From Vibrio mimicus (GTDB taxonomy: Bacteria > Pseudomonadota > Gammaproteobacteria > Enterobacterales > Vibrionaceae), in the NCBI RefSeq assembly GCF_019048845.1, contig NZ_CP077426.1, forward strand, positions 1-45,000: DNA of 45,000 bases, in the 5' to 3' direction. The translations under genes and the position numbers were made by a program. The notes under the pieces are model-generated. The model was not told where the DNA came from and did no database searches. It saw only the letters and a program-made list of their open reading frames with translations. Below are positions 11,468-20,087 of the stretch, piece by piece (the stretch's first letter is position 1; the number at the start of each line of letters is the position of its first letter).

Positions 11468-11481
11468 GTGACGTCTTCCCC

Positions 11482-12399
11482 TTACTTCTGTTCTGACTTC
11501 TTACACATAGGGAAGCCCAGAGCTTCACGGGATGCGTAATAAGCTTCGGCGACCGATTTGGTTAGGTTGCGAATGCGCAGAATGTAGCGCTGGCGCTCTG
11601 TCACTGAGATCGCTTTGCGCGCATCGAGCAGGTTGAAGGCGTGTGCCGCTTTCAAAATACGCTCGTAGGCTGGCAGAGGCAGTGGTTTTTCAAGCTCTAG
11701 CAGGTATTTACACTCTTTTTCGCACTGGTCGAAGTAAGTGAAGAGGAAATCCACATCCGCGTGTTCAAAGTTGTAAGTGGATTGCTCAACTTCGTTTTGG
11801 TGGAAGATGTCACCGTAAGTGACTTTGCCGAGTGGGCCATCGGTCCAGACCAGATCGTAAACCGAATCTACGCCCTGAATGTACATGGCTAGACGCTCAA
11901 TACCGTAAGTGATTTCGCCGGTCACAGGCTTACACTCAAGACCGCCAACTTGCTGGAAGTAAGTAAACTGAGTCACTTCCATGCCGTTTAGCCACACTTC
12001 CCAGCCAAGACCCCAAGCACCTAAGGTTGGGTTTTCCCAGTTGTCTTCCACGAAGCGGATATCGTGCACACACGGGTCAACACCCAGTACGCGCAGTGAA
12101 CCTAGGTACAGCTCTTGGATGTTGTCTGGTGATGGTTTGATGATCACCTGGAACTGGTAGTAGTGCTGCAGACGGTTTGGGTTTTCACCGTAGCGGCCGT
12201 CAGTTGGGCGGCGTGAGGGTTGAACATACGCGGTTGCGATAGGTTCAGGGCCTAATGCTCGTAAGCAAGTCATCGGGTGAGAAGTACCTGCACCCACTTC
12301 CATGTCGAGAGGTTGCACAATAGTACAGCCTTGTTGGGCCCAATAATCCTGCAGCGCGAGGATCATACCCTGAAAGGTTTTGATGTCGTATTTTTGCAT
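11482..12399 (-). CDS. glyQ: Glycyl-tRNA synthetase alpha subunit
   Basis: GlyQ is the catalytic alpha subunit of the bacterial tetrameric Gly-tRNA synthetase. From the ATG at 12399 it is 305 residues, beginning [20 protein letters not shown], which aligns with the 303-residue E. coli protein. The frame stays open to a TTG at 12474, but the added 25 residues are not family-like, so that start is rejected. Class II core motifs are visible, such as [20 protein letters not shown]. The ribosome site is weak. A TATACT box at 12450-12455 (minus strand) is a possible -10, but I find no convincing -35. Confidence 0.96.
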   Translation of the reverse strand: MQKYDIKTFQGMILALQDYWAQQGCTIVQPLDMEVGAGTSHPMTCLRALGPEPIATAYVQPSRRPTDGRYGENPNRLQHYYQFQVIIKPSPDNIQELYLGSLRVLGVDPCVHDIRFVEDNWENPTLGAWGLGWEVWLNGMEVTQFTYFQQVGGLECKPVTGEITYGIERLAMYIQGVDSVYDLVWTDGPLGKVTYGDIFHQNEVEQSTYNFEHADVDFLFTYFDQCEKECKYLLELEKPLPLPAYERILKAAHAFNLLDARKAISVTERQRYILRIRNLTKSVAEAYYASREALGFPMCKKSEQK

Positions 12400-12546
12400 A
12401 GTCAGGTTCGCGCGATTCTTCTGTCTGAATTGATAAAAAATAACACTGAAGTATACCCAGATATTCCCTGACAAAGTAGCGGAAATCTTGCTGAATTAAT
12501 CGACAATAATTTCTTTTACGCTCGTTTTTCCCGACTTTTGTGCCAA

Positions 12547-12567
12547 TTTCTCTCTGAATCAGAGAAA
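12547..12567. repeat. Inverted repeat upstream of the mneA promoter
   Basis: TTTCTCT (12547-12553) and AGAGAAA (12561-12567) are perfect inverted arms around a seven-base spacer. The centre lies about 62 bases before the predicted mneA transcription start. It may be a regulator site; it does not match the MntR consensus I know. Confidence 0.4.
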
Positions 12568-12583
12568 TGTGGGGAAATGAGGG

Positions 12584-12612
12584 TTGCGATTGTTGATTTC
12601 GGTGGCTAAAAT
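12584..12612 (+). promoter_or_regulatory. Sigma-70 promoter of mneA
   Basis: TTGCGA (12584-12589) and TAAAAT (12607-12612) are spaced by 17 bases. Transcription would start at about 12619, exactly where the riboswitch P1 helix begins. Confidence 0.7.
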
Positions 12613-12619
12613 TCGCTCC

Positions 12620-12739
12620 GTCTTTGGGGAGTAGCTGGTCGTTAAGTTGTCAACTTGGCGATTCACACATCAACATATTTGGTACTCAATTACCATGGTG
12701 TGTGAGACCTGAGCCTTCAGGTTTAGCAAGACCTTAGAC
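12620..12739 (+). ncRNA. yybP-ykoY manganese riboswitch
   Basis: The two conserved internal-loop segments of this class are visible: GGGGAGTAGC (12626-12635), and ACATCAACATA followed later by GTGTGAGACCT (to 12710). The P1 helix closes GTCT (12620-12623) with AGAC (12736-12739) and GG with CC inside. The class senses Mn2+ and is known upstream of Mn exporters such as E. coli mntP. The gene that follows is a UPF0016 Mn exporter, so class and target agree. Confidence 0.93.
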
Positions 12740-12777
12740 AAACAACACGAACTGGGATAGGGCGTGATTGTTTGTCT
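12736..12777 (+). promoter_or_regulatory. Riboswitch expression-platform hairpin competing with P1
   Basis: AGACAAACAACACG (12736-12749) pairs with CGTG-a-TTGTTTGTCT (12763-12777), 14 bp with one bulge. It uses the same AGAC (12736-12739) needed for the 3' side of P1, so the two are mutually exclusive. No T-run follows, so it looks unlike a terminator. Its loop segment GGGATAGGG (12754-12762) can also pair with CCCTGTCCC (12795-12803) beside the ribosome site AAAGAG (12804-12809). Confidence 0.65.
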
Positions 12778-12815
12778 ACGGTTCGATAATAAATCCCTGT
12801 CCCAAAGAGCATGTC

Positions 12816-13370
12816 ATGAGCGTTTTAGCGATTTCAATTACTACGGTGGCTTTGGCGGAGATTGGGGATAAGACCCAACTGTTATCACTATTACTCGCCA
12901 GCCGTTACCGTAAACCCATTCCGATTATTGCCGCGATTTTTCTCGCGACGATTGCCAATCATGCGCTGGCGGCTTGGCTCGGTGTGGTCGTGGCGGATTA
13001 TCTTTCTCCCGACATTTTGAAATGGGTTGTGGTGGTCAGTTTCCTTGCAATGGCGGGCTGGGTTCTTATTCCGGATAAATTGGATGAGGAAGAGTCAATC
13101 TCCAATCGTGGCCCTTTTATCGCCAGTTTTATCGCTTTCTTTGTTGCGGAAATCGGCGACAAAACTCAGATCGCTACGTCGATTCTAGGTGCCCAATACG
13201 CTGAAGCATTAAGTTGGGTGGTTCTCGGGACGACTATTGGTATGTTGCTGGCCAATGTGCCTGTAGTGCTGGTGGGTAAACTCTCTGCGGATAAATTGCC
13301 ACTGGCATTGATTCGTAAAGTCACGGCGCTGCTGTTTTTAGCTTTGGCTGTTGCCGCTGCTTGGTATTAG
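12816..13370 (+). CDS. mneA: Manganese exporter MneA (UPF0016/TMEM165 family)
   Basis: This inner-membrane cation exporter protects against excess Mn2+; the V. cholerae UPF0016 protein has been reported as MneA. The 184-residue product has about six membrane segments in two homologous halves, each with the family signature EIGDKTQ (starting at Glu15 and Glu112), expected to bind the ion. I start at the ATG at 12816, behind AAAGAG; an upstream in-frame GTG at 12768 lies inside the riboswitch platform and is rejected. Expression should be induced by Mn2+ through the riboswitch. No terminator is obvious before the next small gene. Confidence 0.93.
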   Translation: MSVLAISITTVALAEIGDKTQLLSLLLASRYRKPIPIIAAIFLATIANHALAAWLGVVVADYLSPDILKWVVVVSFLAMAGWVLIPDKLDEEESISNRGPFIASFIAFFVAEIGDKTQIATSILGAQYAEALSWVVLGTTIGMLLANVPVVLVGKLSADKLPLALIRKVTALLFLALAVAAAWY

Positions 13371-13486
13371 TGGTTTTTCGTTATCACGATATTGTGAACA
13401 GAACTAAACAGCGTGATCGACTACCCATCCTGAAGAGGTGCCTCGTGCTAGGGTGTAGTGAGAACTCATGCAAAGAGGAGATCACT

Positions 13487-13744
13487 ATGCTGACACGCTA
13501 TATGGGAATGAGTGCCAAAAGCCAAAGTTACTTATTCACCTTTGGCTTAGTGCTTACGCTGTTGGGTATGACATTAACCGATCTCTGGATGCCCATGGTG
13601 ATTGGTGCCATTGTGATGACGGGATTAACCGTGGAATCATGGATCCGAGTGGCGCATATCATTCCTCTGCACAATGAAGTGCGTGAAATGAAAAAGCAGC
13701 TGCATAAGCTGCAGGCAGAGATTCGTAACATCGAAGAAGTGTGA
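13487..13744 (+). CDS. Small membrane protein with C-terminal coiled coil
   Basis: The frame from the ATG at 13487, behind a strong AGAGGAG (13474-13480), gives 85 residues. Two hydrophobic segments (about residues 14-30 and 32-50) are followed by a charged helix, HNEVREMKKQLHKLQAEIRN, likely a short coiled coil. I recognise no named family. It lies 116 bases after mneA on the same strand and is followed by a good terminator, so it could be the distal gene of the Mn-regulated transcript. That link is inference from position only. Confidence 0.7.
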   Translation: MLTRYMGMSAKSQSYLFTFGLVLTLLGMTLTDLWMPMVIGAIVMTGLTVESWIRVAHIIPLHNEVREMKKQLHKLQAEIRNIEEV

Positions 13745-13757
13745 AATCAATGCGATG

Positions 13758-13786
13758 AAAAAAGACTGCCTTGGCAGTCTTTTTTG
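13758..13786. terminator. Bidirectional terminator
   Basis: GACTGCC and GGCAGTC (13764-13779) form a near-perfect palindrome flanked by six As on the left and seven Ts on the right. It can stop the plus-strand small membrane gene and the minus-strand tusA alike. Confidence 0.93.
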
Positions 13787-13789
13787 TTT

Positions 13790-14038
13790 TTACGCCAGAC
13801 CTTTTTTGATCAGGTACTGGTAAGGCAGTTGGTCCGTCTGCGCCGCGATTAATTGGTGATCCATAAAACGGCAGAAACTGGGAATATCACGCGTTGTCGA
13901 GGGATCGTCGGCCTTCACTAACAGCACTTCACCTTCCTGCATGGTGCGGATGGTTTTTCTTACCATCATCACGGGTTCTGGGCAGCGTAATCCTTCTGCT
14001 TCTAAGGTGTGCGTGGCAATGCTCGGATTAAAAGTCAT
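13790..14038 (-). CDS. tusA: Sulfur carrier protein TusA
   Basis: TusA takes sulfur from IscS as a persulfide and feeds the TusBCD-TusE relay for 2-thiouridine in tRNA. The product is 82 residues, standard for TusA. It shows the active-site Cys19 in RCPEP (the family CPxP motif) and the usual IPSFCRF segment near residue 52. The ATG at 14038 is the only reasonable start. It is monocistronic, divergent from the next small gene, and ends beside a shared terminator. Confidence 0.93.
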   Translation of the reverse strand: MTFNPSIATHTLEAEGLRCPEPVMMVRKTIRTMQEGEVLLVKADDPSTTRDIPSFCRFMDHQLIAAQTDQLPYQYLIKKGLA

Positions 14039-14108
14039 GCTAAAACCTGTTGGGTGTCACAATTAAGGCGTAGATGATACTGGTGGAGAAAAATTATTCA
14101 ATAATCGC

Positions 14109-14135
14109 TTGGCAAAAGGATCATTTTGTTATAAC
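14109..14135 (+). promoter_or_regulatory. Candidate extended -10 promoter
   Basis: TGtTATAAC (14127-14135) is an extended -10 box. TTGGCA (14109-14114) lies 15 bases upstream as a short-spaced -35. A start near 14142 would leave a leader of about 30 bases for the small membrane gene. Confidence 0.45.
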
Positions 14136-14140
14136 TTCCT

Positions 14141-14160
14141 TAACAAGTTGGTAACAAGTT
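14141..14160 (+). repeat. Tandem 9-base direct repeat before the small membrane gene
   Basis: TAACAAGTT occurs at 14141-14149 and 14152-14160, an 11-base period (one DNA turn), directly ahead of the ribosome site. Phased repeats like this can be protein sites; chance is also possible. Confidence 0.4.
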
Positions 14161-14173
14161 AAGTGAGGAAATG

Positions 14174-14359
14174 ATGTTAACCACACTCGATAGACTGACC
14201 ATCTATGCGGTTTTGTGTTTTATTTCCTTGTGTGCTTTGGGCTTGGGAGAGACCACACAAGCTCAATTGATGCCAGTGTTAGGTACCGCTGCCTCCATCT
14301 TTGGTATTTGGCTAGAGATGCGTAGCGAACAAGACACCACTCAGCAACCACATCGTTAA
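14174..14359 (+). CDS. Small single-pass membrane protein, 61 residues
   Basis: A frame of 61 residues begins at the ATG at 14174; an ATG directly before it (14171) is in frame but sits too close to GAGGA (14165-14169). Hydrophobic stretches at about residues 8-24 and 30-45 flank a short polar turn (GETTQAQL), so one or two membrane passes are possible. The C-terminus is polar. I recognise no family. A promoter, ribosome site and terminator surround it, which supports a real gene. Confidence 0.65.
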   Translation: MLTTLDRLTIYAVLCFISLCALGLGETTQAQLMPVLGTAASIFGIWLEMRSEQDTTQQPHR

Positions 14360-14418
14360 CCAACGTGACTGACTACGCTCAATTACATTCCGACACTATC
14401 CCCATTTTTCTTGGGCTT

Positions 14419-14444
14419 CCCCGCTGAAAGGCGGGATTTTTTTT
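14419..14444 (+). terminator. Intrinsic terminator after the small membrane gene
   Basis: CCCGC (14420-14424) pairs with GCGGG (14431-14435), followed by an eight-T run (14437-14444). It lies about 60 bases after the stop. Confidence 0.85.
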
Positions 14445-14469
14445 GCCTGCCATTTAGACGTTCAAATGA

Positions 14470-14494
14470 GAAACCCGCCAACAGCGCGGGTTTC
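14470..14494. terminator. Terminator-like hairpin at the acuI 3' end
   Basis: GAAACCCGC (14470-14478) pairs perfectly with GCGGGTTTC (14486-14494). The exit sequence on the minus strand is TTTCTCATTT, on the plus strand TTTCTTTCC. It probably ends acuI, with moderate T-richness. Confidence 0.65.
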
Positions 14495-14521
14495 TTTCCA
14501 TTCGAATCAATACGTTTTGGC

Positions 14522-15502
14522 TTATAGTTTAACGACCACGCGGCCTGTCACTTGGCCATTAGTAATCGCTTCGGCGTATTCTGGTACTTGTGACAAGCTG
14601 ATTTCGTGGCACGCTTGAGCGTAGTAGCTTGCAGGCAACAACTCCGCCAGCTTCTTCCATACAGCAAGGCGTTTCTCGACAGGGCAAGAGACGGAGTCAA
14701 CGCCCTGTAAACGCACATTGCGCAGGATAAATGGCATGACTGTGGTCGGCAGATCAAAACCACCTGCCAGACCACAAGCGGCAACGACCCCGTTATAGTG
14801 CATTTGTGCCAGCACTTTTGCTAACACTTTACTGCCTACGGTATCGACCGCACCAACCCAGAGCTGTTTTTCGAGCGGTCTGGAGGCTTCACTAAATTCT
14901 TGGCGATCGATAACGCGCGAGGCACCGAGTTGTTCTAAAAGAGGGCCATTCTGTGCTGCGCGTCCTGTCACCGCCACGACCTTATAGCCAAGCTGAGCAA
15001 GTAAAGTGACGGCGACAGAGCCGACACCGCCACTGGCTCCGGTGACTAAGATTTCGCCATCTTCCGGTTTGATGCCACCGTCAATCAGCGCCTGTACACA
15101 CAACATGGCGGTAAAGCCTGCAGTACCAATCATCATGGCTTGCTGGCTGGTTAAGCCTTGTGGCAATTTCACCAACCAATCGGCATTTAATCGCGCTTTT
15201 TGCGCCATGCCACCCCAATGATTTTCACCCACACCCCATCCGGTCAGGACCACGGCATCTCCGACTTGATAGCGCGCGTCTGCCGATTCCAACACTGTGC
15301 CTGCAAAATCAATCCCTGGAACCATAGGAAATTCGCGGATAATTTTGCCTTTGCCAGTAATCGCGAGGCCATCTTTGTAATTGAGCGAAGAGTAGTCGAC
15401 CGCTACCGTCACATTGCCAGCCGGCAGTTGTTCTTCTTGGATTTGGGTGACGGTAGCGTGAGTGGTTTGATCTTGTTGAGTAAGTAGCAACGCATTGAAC
15501 AT
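14522..15502 (-). CDS. acuI: Acrylyl-CoA reductase AcuI/YhdH (MDR family)
   Basis: This NADPH-dependent medium-chain reductase without catalytic zinc reduces acryloyl-CoA to propionyl-CoA and helps clear toxic acrylate. The 326-residue product aligns with E. coli YhdH along its length (SSLNYKDGLAITGKGKI, TGWGVGENHWGG, and the nucleotide-binding TGASGGVGS near 154-162). The zinc ligands of true alcohol dehydrogenases are absent, so an alcohol dehydrogenase label would mislead. The ATG at 15502 begins MFNALLL. The gene stands alone. Confidence 0.9.
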   Translation of the reverse strand: MFNALLLTQQDQTTHATVTQIQEEQLPAGNVTVAVDYSSLNYKDGLAITGKGKIIREFPMVPGIDFAGTVLESADARYQVGDAVVLTGWGVGENHWGGMAQKARLNADWLVKLPQGLTSQQAMMIGTAGFTAMLCVQALIDGGIKPEDGEILVTGASGGVGSVAVTLLAQLGYKVVAVTGRAAQNGPLLEQLGASRVIDRQEFSEASRPLEKQLWVGAVDTVGSKVLAKVLAQMHYNGVVAACGLAGGFDLPTTVMPFILRNVRLQGVDSVSCPVEKRLAVWKKLAELLPASYYAQACHEISLSQVPEYAEAITNGQVTGRVVVKL

Positions 15503-15725
15503 ACGGGGTTTCCCTCTGTTTTATCCCTTTCTAACTAAAACGCCAAGTAGACAGGGACGGGTGGTAGAGCTAAGCGAAAGTAGGGGAGTATGCCAGTCTA
15601 TTGGTGATGGTGACTGGATATAGAACAAGTTTTACCAAGAATCGCGCACGAATGGAATGAGTGTTTTTTCAACAAGATTGGAAGTGTGGATGAGCGAAAA
15701 CCATTTTACGTTCATGCAAGAAAGA

Positions 15726-15745
15726 GCCCCACAACAAGGTGGGGC
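15726..15745 (-). terminator. Intrinsic terminator at the end of the ilv operon
   Basis: GCCCCAC and GTGGGGC (15726-15732 with 15739-15745) form a 7-bp stem six bases past the ilvA stop. On the minus strand TCTTTCTTG follows, a moderately T-rich exit. Confidence 0.8.
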
Positions 15746-15750
15746 GAAGA

Positions 15751-17283
15751 CTATTTAGCCAGGAAGAAACGATACGCAGGGTTATCGGTTTCATCTTTAT
15801 AGCGATAACCGAGTTCAACTAAGTGCTCTGAAAAGCGCACTAGATCTGGTGTATCCAGTTCAAAGCCACACAGCACGCGGCCGTAGTCTGCACCGTGGTT
15901 GCGATAGTTGAACAAGCTGATGTTCCAGTGGGTGCCGAGCATGCTCAAGAATTTGAGTAGTGCGCCGGGGTATTCAGGAAACTCAAAGCTGTACAAACGC
16001 TCGGTCAACGGTTTGGAAGGACGCCCGCCAATCATGTAACGAATGTGCAGCTTAGCCATTTCATCATCGGAGAGATCTTGCACCGGATAGCCGGATTGGC
16101 GCAGCTCGTGAATGATCGATTTCAGCTCTTCTGGACCGCCGACTAAACGCACACCGACAAAGATATTGGCCAGTTGGTCATCACTGTAACGGTAGTTAAA
16201 TTCAGTGACGGCACGGTTACCAATAATTTGGCAGAAGTCGAAAAATGCCCCTTTGCGCTCTGGAATGGTCACTGCGAGTAAGCCTTCGCGTTTTTCACCC
16301 AGTTCGCAGCGTTCAGAAACATAACGCAAACCGTGGAAGTTGGTGTTGGCACCAGAAAGTACCGTCCCCAACTGCTTGCCTTTGAGCTGCTGCTGTTCGG
16401 CAAATTTCTTCAGCCCAGCCAGCGCCAATGCGCCAGAAGGTTCAGCGATGGCGCGCGTATCTTCAAAGATGTCTTTCACTGCCGCGCAGATCTCATCACT
16501 GGAAACCGTCACGTGCCCATCAATGTACTGCTGGCAAAGGCGAAAGGTTTCATCGCCAATTCGTTTTACAGCGACACCATCTGCAAACATGCTGACTTGA
16601 TCCAGCACCACAGGTTTACCCGCATCCAAAGCGGCTTTGAGGCAGGCAGAGTCTTCTGGCTCAACTGCAATGACTTGAATCTCCGGCATCAACTGTTTCA
16701 CCAGTACCGCAACTCCCGCCGCTAAACCGCCGCCACCGACCGGCACAAAAATGTAATCCAAATGACCGTTTTGCTGCAGCATTTCCATGCCAATCGTACC
16801 TTGGCCTGCAATCACCAAAGGGTGATCGAACGGTGGCACAAAGGTGTAGCCTTGTTCTTTGGCTAGACGTTCTGCTTCAGCTTTGGCTTCATCGAAATTG
16901 CTGCCGTGCAGCAGCACTTCGCCGCCAAATCCGCGTACCGCTTCAACTTTAATATCTGGTGTGGTGCGTGGCATGACGATGGTGGTTTTGATGCCAAGTT
17001 TAGTCCCCGACAGCGCCATACCTTGGGCATGATTGCCTGCGGAAGCGGCAATCACGCCCGCGGCTTTTTGTGCTTCGGTTAGGTGCGACACCATGTTGTA
17101 AGCGCCGCGTAGTTTAAACGAGTGTACTGGCTGGCGATCCTCACGTTTAATCTGCACTTGGTTACCAATACGCGCTGAAAGACGCGGCATGGTTTGCAGT
17201 GGCGTGACGTTGGCTACCTCATATACCGGAGAGCGTAAGATCTGGCGCAGATAATCTGCGCCAGTTTGATTGGTTGATCCCAT
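15751..17283 (-). CDS. ilvA: Threonine deaminase (biosynthetic)
   Basis: IlvA is a PLP enzyme converting threonine to 2-oxobutanoate, the committed and isoleucine-inhibited step of isoleucine synthesis. The 510-residue product has the PLP lysine Lys57 in HSFKLRGAYN, the glycine-rich phosphate loop VGGGGLAAG, and two C-terminal ACT-like regulatory domains. The length shows the allosteric, biosynthetic form. The ATG at 17283 is three bases from the ilvD stop, and it is the last gene of the operon. Confidence 0.97.
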   Translation of the reverse strand: MGSTNQTGADYLRQILRSPVYEVANVTPLQTMPRLSARIGNQVQIKREDRQPVHSFKLRGAYNMVSHLTEAQKAAGVIAASAGNHAQGMALSGTKLGIKTTIVMPRTTPDIKVEAVRGFGGEVLLHGSNFDEAKAEAERLAKEQGYTFVPPFDHPLVIAGQGTIGMEMLQQNGHLDYIFVPVGGGGLAAGVAVLVKQLMPEIQVIAVEPEDSACLKAALDAGKPVVLDQVSMFADGVAVKRIGDETFRLCQQYIDGHVTVSSDEICAAVKDIFEDTRAIAEPSGALALAGLKKFAEQQQLKGKQLGTVLSGANTNFHGLRYVSERCELGEKREGLLAVTIPERKGAFFDFCQIIGNRAVTEFNYRYSDDQLANIFVGVRLVGGPEELKSIIHELRQSGYPVQDLSDDEMAKLHIRYMIGGRPSKPLTERLYSFEFPEYPGALLKFLSMLGTHWNISLFNYRNHGADYGRVLCGFELDTPDLVRFSEHLVELGYRYKDETDNPAYRFFLAK

Positions 17284-17286
17284 GGC

Positions 17287-19128
17287 TTAGCCCTCAAGTT
17301 TGGACTTATCGCGCACTGCACCTTTGTCGGCACTGGTTGCCATGCTGGCATAGGCTTTAAGCGCCAAAGAAACGGTACGTTGACGATCCACTGGTTTCCA
17401 GCCGAGTTTATCTTGCTCAGCGCGGCGAACCGCTAGTTCAGATTCGCTGACTTCCAGTGTGATCGAGCGGTTTGGAATATCAATCGCGATGCTGTCGCCA
17501 CTGCGTACCAAGCCAATCGTGCCGCCATTCGCCGCTTCCGGAGAGGCGTGACCAATCGACAAGCCGGACGTACCACCCGAGAAGCGGCCATCGGTCAGTA
17601 GCGCACACTGTTTACCCAGTCCCATCGATTTGAGGTAGGTGGTTGGGTAGAGCATCTCTTGCATGCCCGGACCGCCTTTTGGCCCTTCATAACGAATAAC
17701 CACGACATCACCGGCTTTGACTTGGCCGCCAAGAATGCCGTTGACCGCATCTTCCTGACTTTCATACACCACAGCAGGACCACGGAATTTGAGGATACTT
17801 TCATCCACGCCAGCGGTTTTTACGATGCAGCCGTCAATCGCCAAGTTGCCTTTGAGTACGGCAAGGCCACCATCTTGACTGAAAGCGTGCGCTTTATCGC
17901 GAATACACCCTTCTTGGCGATCATCATCGAGCGTATCCCAACGGCAATCTTGTGAGAAAGCTTGAGTGGTGCGAATACCGGCAGGGCCAGCGCGGAACAT
18001 AGTATGTACCGCTGGATCTTGGGTTTGTTTCACATCGTATTGTGCCAGCTGCTCTTGCAGCGAGATGCCCAGTACGGTGCGGGTTTGATCCTTGAGTAGA
18101 CCTGCACGTTGCAGCTCACCCAAAATGCCCATCACGCCGCCCGCGCGGTGTACATCTTCCATATGGTATTTCTGAGTGGAAGGCGCGACTTTACATAAGT
18201 GTGGTACTTGGCGAGACATGCGATCGATATCGGTCATATCAAATTCCACTTCTCCTTCCTGCGCAGCGGCCAACAGGTGTAACACCGTGTTGGTGGAGCC
18301 GCCCATCGCAATATCCAGTGCAATGGCGTTTTCAAACGCTGCTTTGTTGGCAATGTTGCGTGGCAAAACTGAGGCATCGTCTTGTTCGTAGTAACGTTTG
18401 GTCAGCTCAACAATCCGTTGCCCTGCGGTCAAAAATAGCTGTTTGCGATCGGCATGCGTGGCGAGCAGTGAGCCGTTACCCGGCTGAGAGAGACCCAGCG
18501 CTTCGGTCAAGCAGTTCATTGAGTTGGCGGTAAACATCCCCGAGCAAGAGCCGCAAGTTGGACAGGCCGAGCGTTCGATCTGCTCACTTTGGGCATCCGA
18601 TACTTTGGGGTCAGCGCCTTGCATCATGGCATCGACCAAGTCGAGCTTGATGATTTGGTCAGAAAGCTTGGTTTTTCCCGCTTCCATCGGGCCGCCAGAG
18701 ACGAAAATCGCCGGAATATTAAGGCGCATCGCCGCCATCAGCATTCCCGGAGTAATTTTGTCACAGTTGGAAATACACACCATGGCATCGGCGCAGTGCG
18801 CATTGACCATGTATTCGACGGAATCGGCGATCAGTTCACGCGATGGCAGCGAGTAGAGCATGCCGCCGTGGCCCATGGCGATGCCGTCATCGACCGCAAT
18901 GGTGTTGAATTCTTTGGCAATGCCGCCCGCGGCTTCAATTTCGCGTGCGACCAGTTGGCCGAGATCTTTTAAATGCACATGGCCGGGAACAAATTGAGTG
19001 AAGGAGTTGACCACCGCAATGATCGGTTTACCAAAATCTTCCTCTTTGACGCCGGTGGCGCGCCATAATGCGCGCGCACCCGCCATGTTACGTCCGTGTG
19101 TGGTGGTGGCGGAACGGTACTTAGGCAT
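17287..19128 (-). CDS. ilvD: Dihydroxy-acid dehydratase
   Basis: IlvD is an iron-sulfur enzyme that dehydrates dihydroxy acids to the 2-oxo acids of valine and isoleucine. The 613-residue product retains cysteines at 122 ([11 protein letters not shown]) and 195 ([12 protein letters not shown]), the expected cluster ligands, and the phosphate-binding GGPMEAGK. The ATG at 19128 lies nine bases after the ilvE stop. It matches the E. coli enzyme in length and order within ilvGMEDA. Confidence 0.97.
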   Translation of the reverse strand: MPKYRSATTTHGRNMAGARALWRATGVKEEDFGKPIIAVVNSFTQFVPGHVHLKDLGQLVAREIEAAGGIAKEFNTIAVDDGIAMGHGGMLYSLPSRELIADSVEYMVNAHCADAMVCISNCDKITPGMLMAAMRLNIPAIFVSGGPMEAGKTKLSDQIIKLDLVDAMMQGADPKVSDAQSEQIERSACPTCGSCSGMFTANSMNCLTEALGLSQPGNGSLLATHADRKQLFLTAGQRIVELTKRYYEQDDASVLPRNIANKAAFENAIALDIAMGGSTNTVLHLLAAAQEGEVEFDMTDIDRMSRQVPHLCKVAPSTQKYHMEDVHRAGGVMGILGELQRAGLLKDQTRTVLGISLQEQLAQYDVKQTQDPAVHTMFRAGPAGIRTTQAFSQDCRWDTLDDDRQEGCIRDKAHAFSQDGGLAVLKGNLAIDGCIVKTAGVDESILKFRGPAVVYESQEDAVNGILGGQVKAGDVVVIRYEGPKGGPGMQEMLYPTTYLKSMGLGKQCALLTDGRFSGGTSGLSIGHASPEAANGGTIGLVRSGDSIAIDIPNRSITLEVSESELAVRRAEQDKLGWKPVDRQRTVSLALKAYASMATSADKGAVRDKSKLEG

Positions 19129-19137
19129 GGAAACTCC

Positions 19138-20076
19138 TTACTTCGCTGCTGGGTAAACGTAATCCAACCAGCCCCACTTATCTTCTGTGGTGCCTTTGAA
19201 CAGACCAAAGTAAGCATCTTGTACTACCTTGGTGATGGGGCCGCGTTTTCCTGCGCCTACGGTGATCTTATCCACGCTACGCACGGGAACCACTTCGGCG
19301 GCGGTACCTGTCATGAAAATTTCATCGGCCAGATAGAGCGCTTCACGGGAGATGTTGGCTTCGCGCACTTCATAACCCATGTCGCGTGCCAGCGTCATGA
19401 TCGAATCACGGGTGATACCCGGCAGGATAGAGCTGGTGGTCGGTGGGGTCAGGATCACGCCGTTTTTCACCACGAAAATGTTTTCGCCCGCACCTTCAGA
19501 AAGATAACCATCCACACTGAGCGCAATGCCTTCCGCGTAACCGTGGCGACGTGCTTCACCGCCAACCAGTAGAGAAGATAGGTAGTTACCACCCGCTTTT
19601 GCCGCGGTTGGAATGGTGTTCGGTGCCGCACGATGCCAGCTTGAAACCATGGCATCCACGCCATTTTCTAGCGCTTCTTCACCGAGGTAAGCCCCCCAAG
19701 GGAAAGCGGCAATCATCAGGTCCATTTCGGTGCCAACCGGTGGACACACGCCAAGACCCACGTTACCCACATACGCCAGTGGGCGAATGTAAGCGTTATC
19801 GAGTTTGTTGACGCGTAAGGTTTCGCGCGTCGCTTCCATGATGGTCTCAATCGAATAAGGGATTGGGAAGCGGTAGATTTTGGCTGAATCAAGCAGGCGC
19901 TGCGCGTGTTCGCGATGGCGGAAGATGATAGGGCCTTTTGGGGTGTTGTAGCAGCGAACGCCTTCAAACACCGAAGTGCCGTAGTGCATTGCATGGGTGA
20001 GTACGTGAACGGTCGCATTCGCCCATGGGATCATCTCGCCATTGAACCAAATGTAATCAGCAGTTTTTGTTGCCAT
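19138..20076 (-). CDS. ilvE: Branched-chain amino acid aminotransferase
   Basis: IlvE makes the last transamination to valine, isoleucine and leucine using glutamate. From the ATG at 20076 the product is 312 residues, starting MATKTADYIWFNGEM like the family. A start seven codons upstream lacks support, whereas GGAAGG precedes 20076. The PLP lysine is Lys160 in TAAKAGGNYL, the same number as in E. coli. Fold type IV features EGVRCY and the C-terminal GTAAEVVPV are present. It sits 11 bases downstream of ilvM. Confidence 0.97.
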   Translation of the reverse strand: MATKTADYIWFNGEMIPWANATVHVLTHAMHYGTSVFEGVRCYNTPKGPIIFRHREHAQRLLDSAKIYRFPIPYSIETIMEATRETLRVNKLDNAYIRPLAYVGNVGLGVCPPVGTEMDLMIAAFPWGAYLGEEALENGVDAMVSSWHRAAPNTIPTAAKAGGNYLSSLLVGGEARRHGYAEGIALSVDGYLSEGAGENIFVVKNGVILTPPTTSSILPGITRDSIMTLARDMGYEVREANISREALYLADEIFMTGTAAEVVPVRSVDKITVGAGKRGPITKVVQDAYFGLFKGTTEDKWGWLDYVYPAAK

Positions 20077-20087
20077 GATTGCCTTCC

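Noticed and set aside
10917..11471. Plus-strand open frame of 184 codons within glyS
   Set aside because: Antisense to intact glyS with no recognisable domain; explained by codon composition of the real gene.
12400..12474. 25-residue N-terminal extension of glyQ from a TTG
   Set aside because: Family proteins start at the equivalent of 12399, and the added residues show no similarity.
12768..12815. 16-residue extension of mneA from a GTG
   Set aside because: It overlaps the riboswitch hairpin arm, has no ribosome site, and family proteins begin at MSVLAISIT.
14522..15502. Zinc alcohol dehydrogenase label for this gene
   Set aside because: Zinc-binding cysteines are absent and the sequence follows YhdH/AcuI, an acryloyl-CoA reductase.
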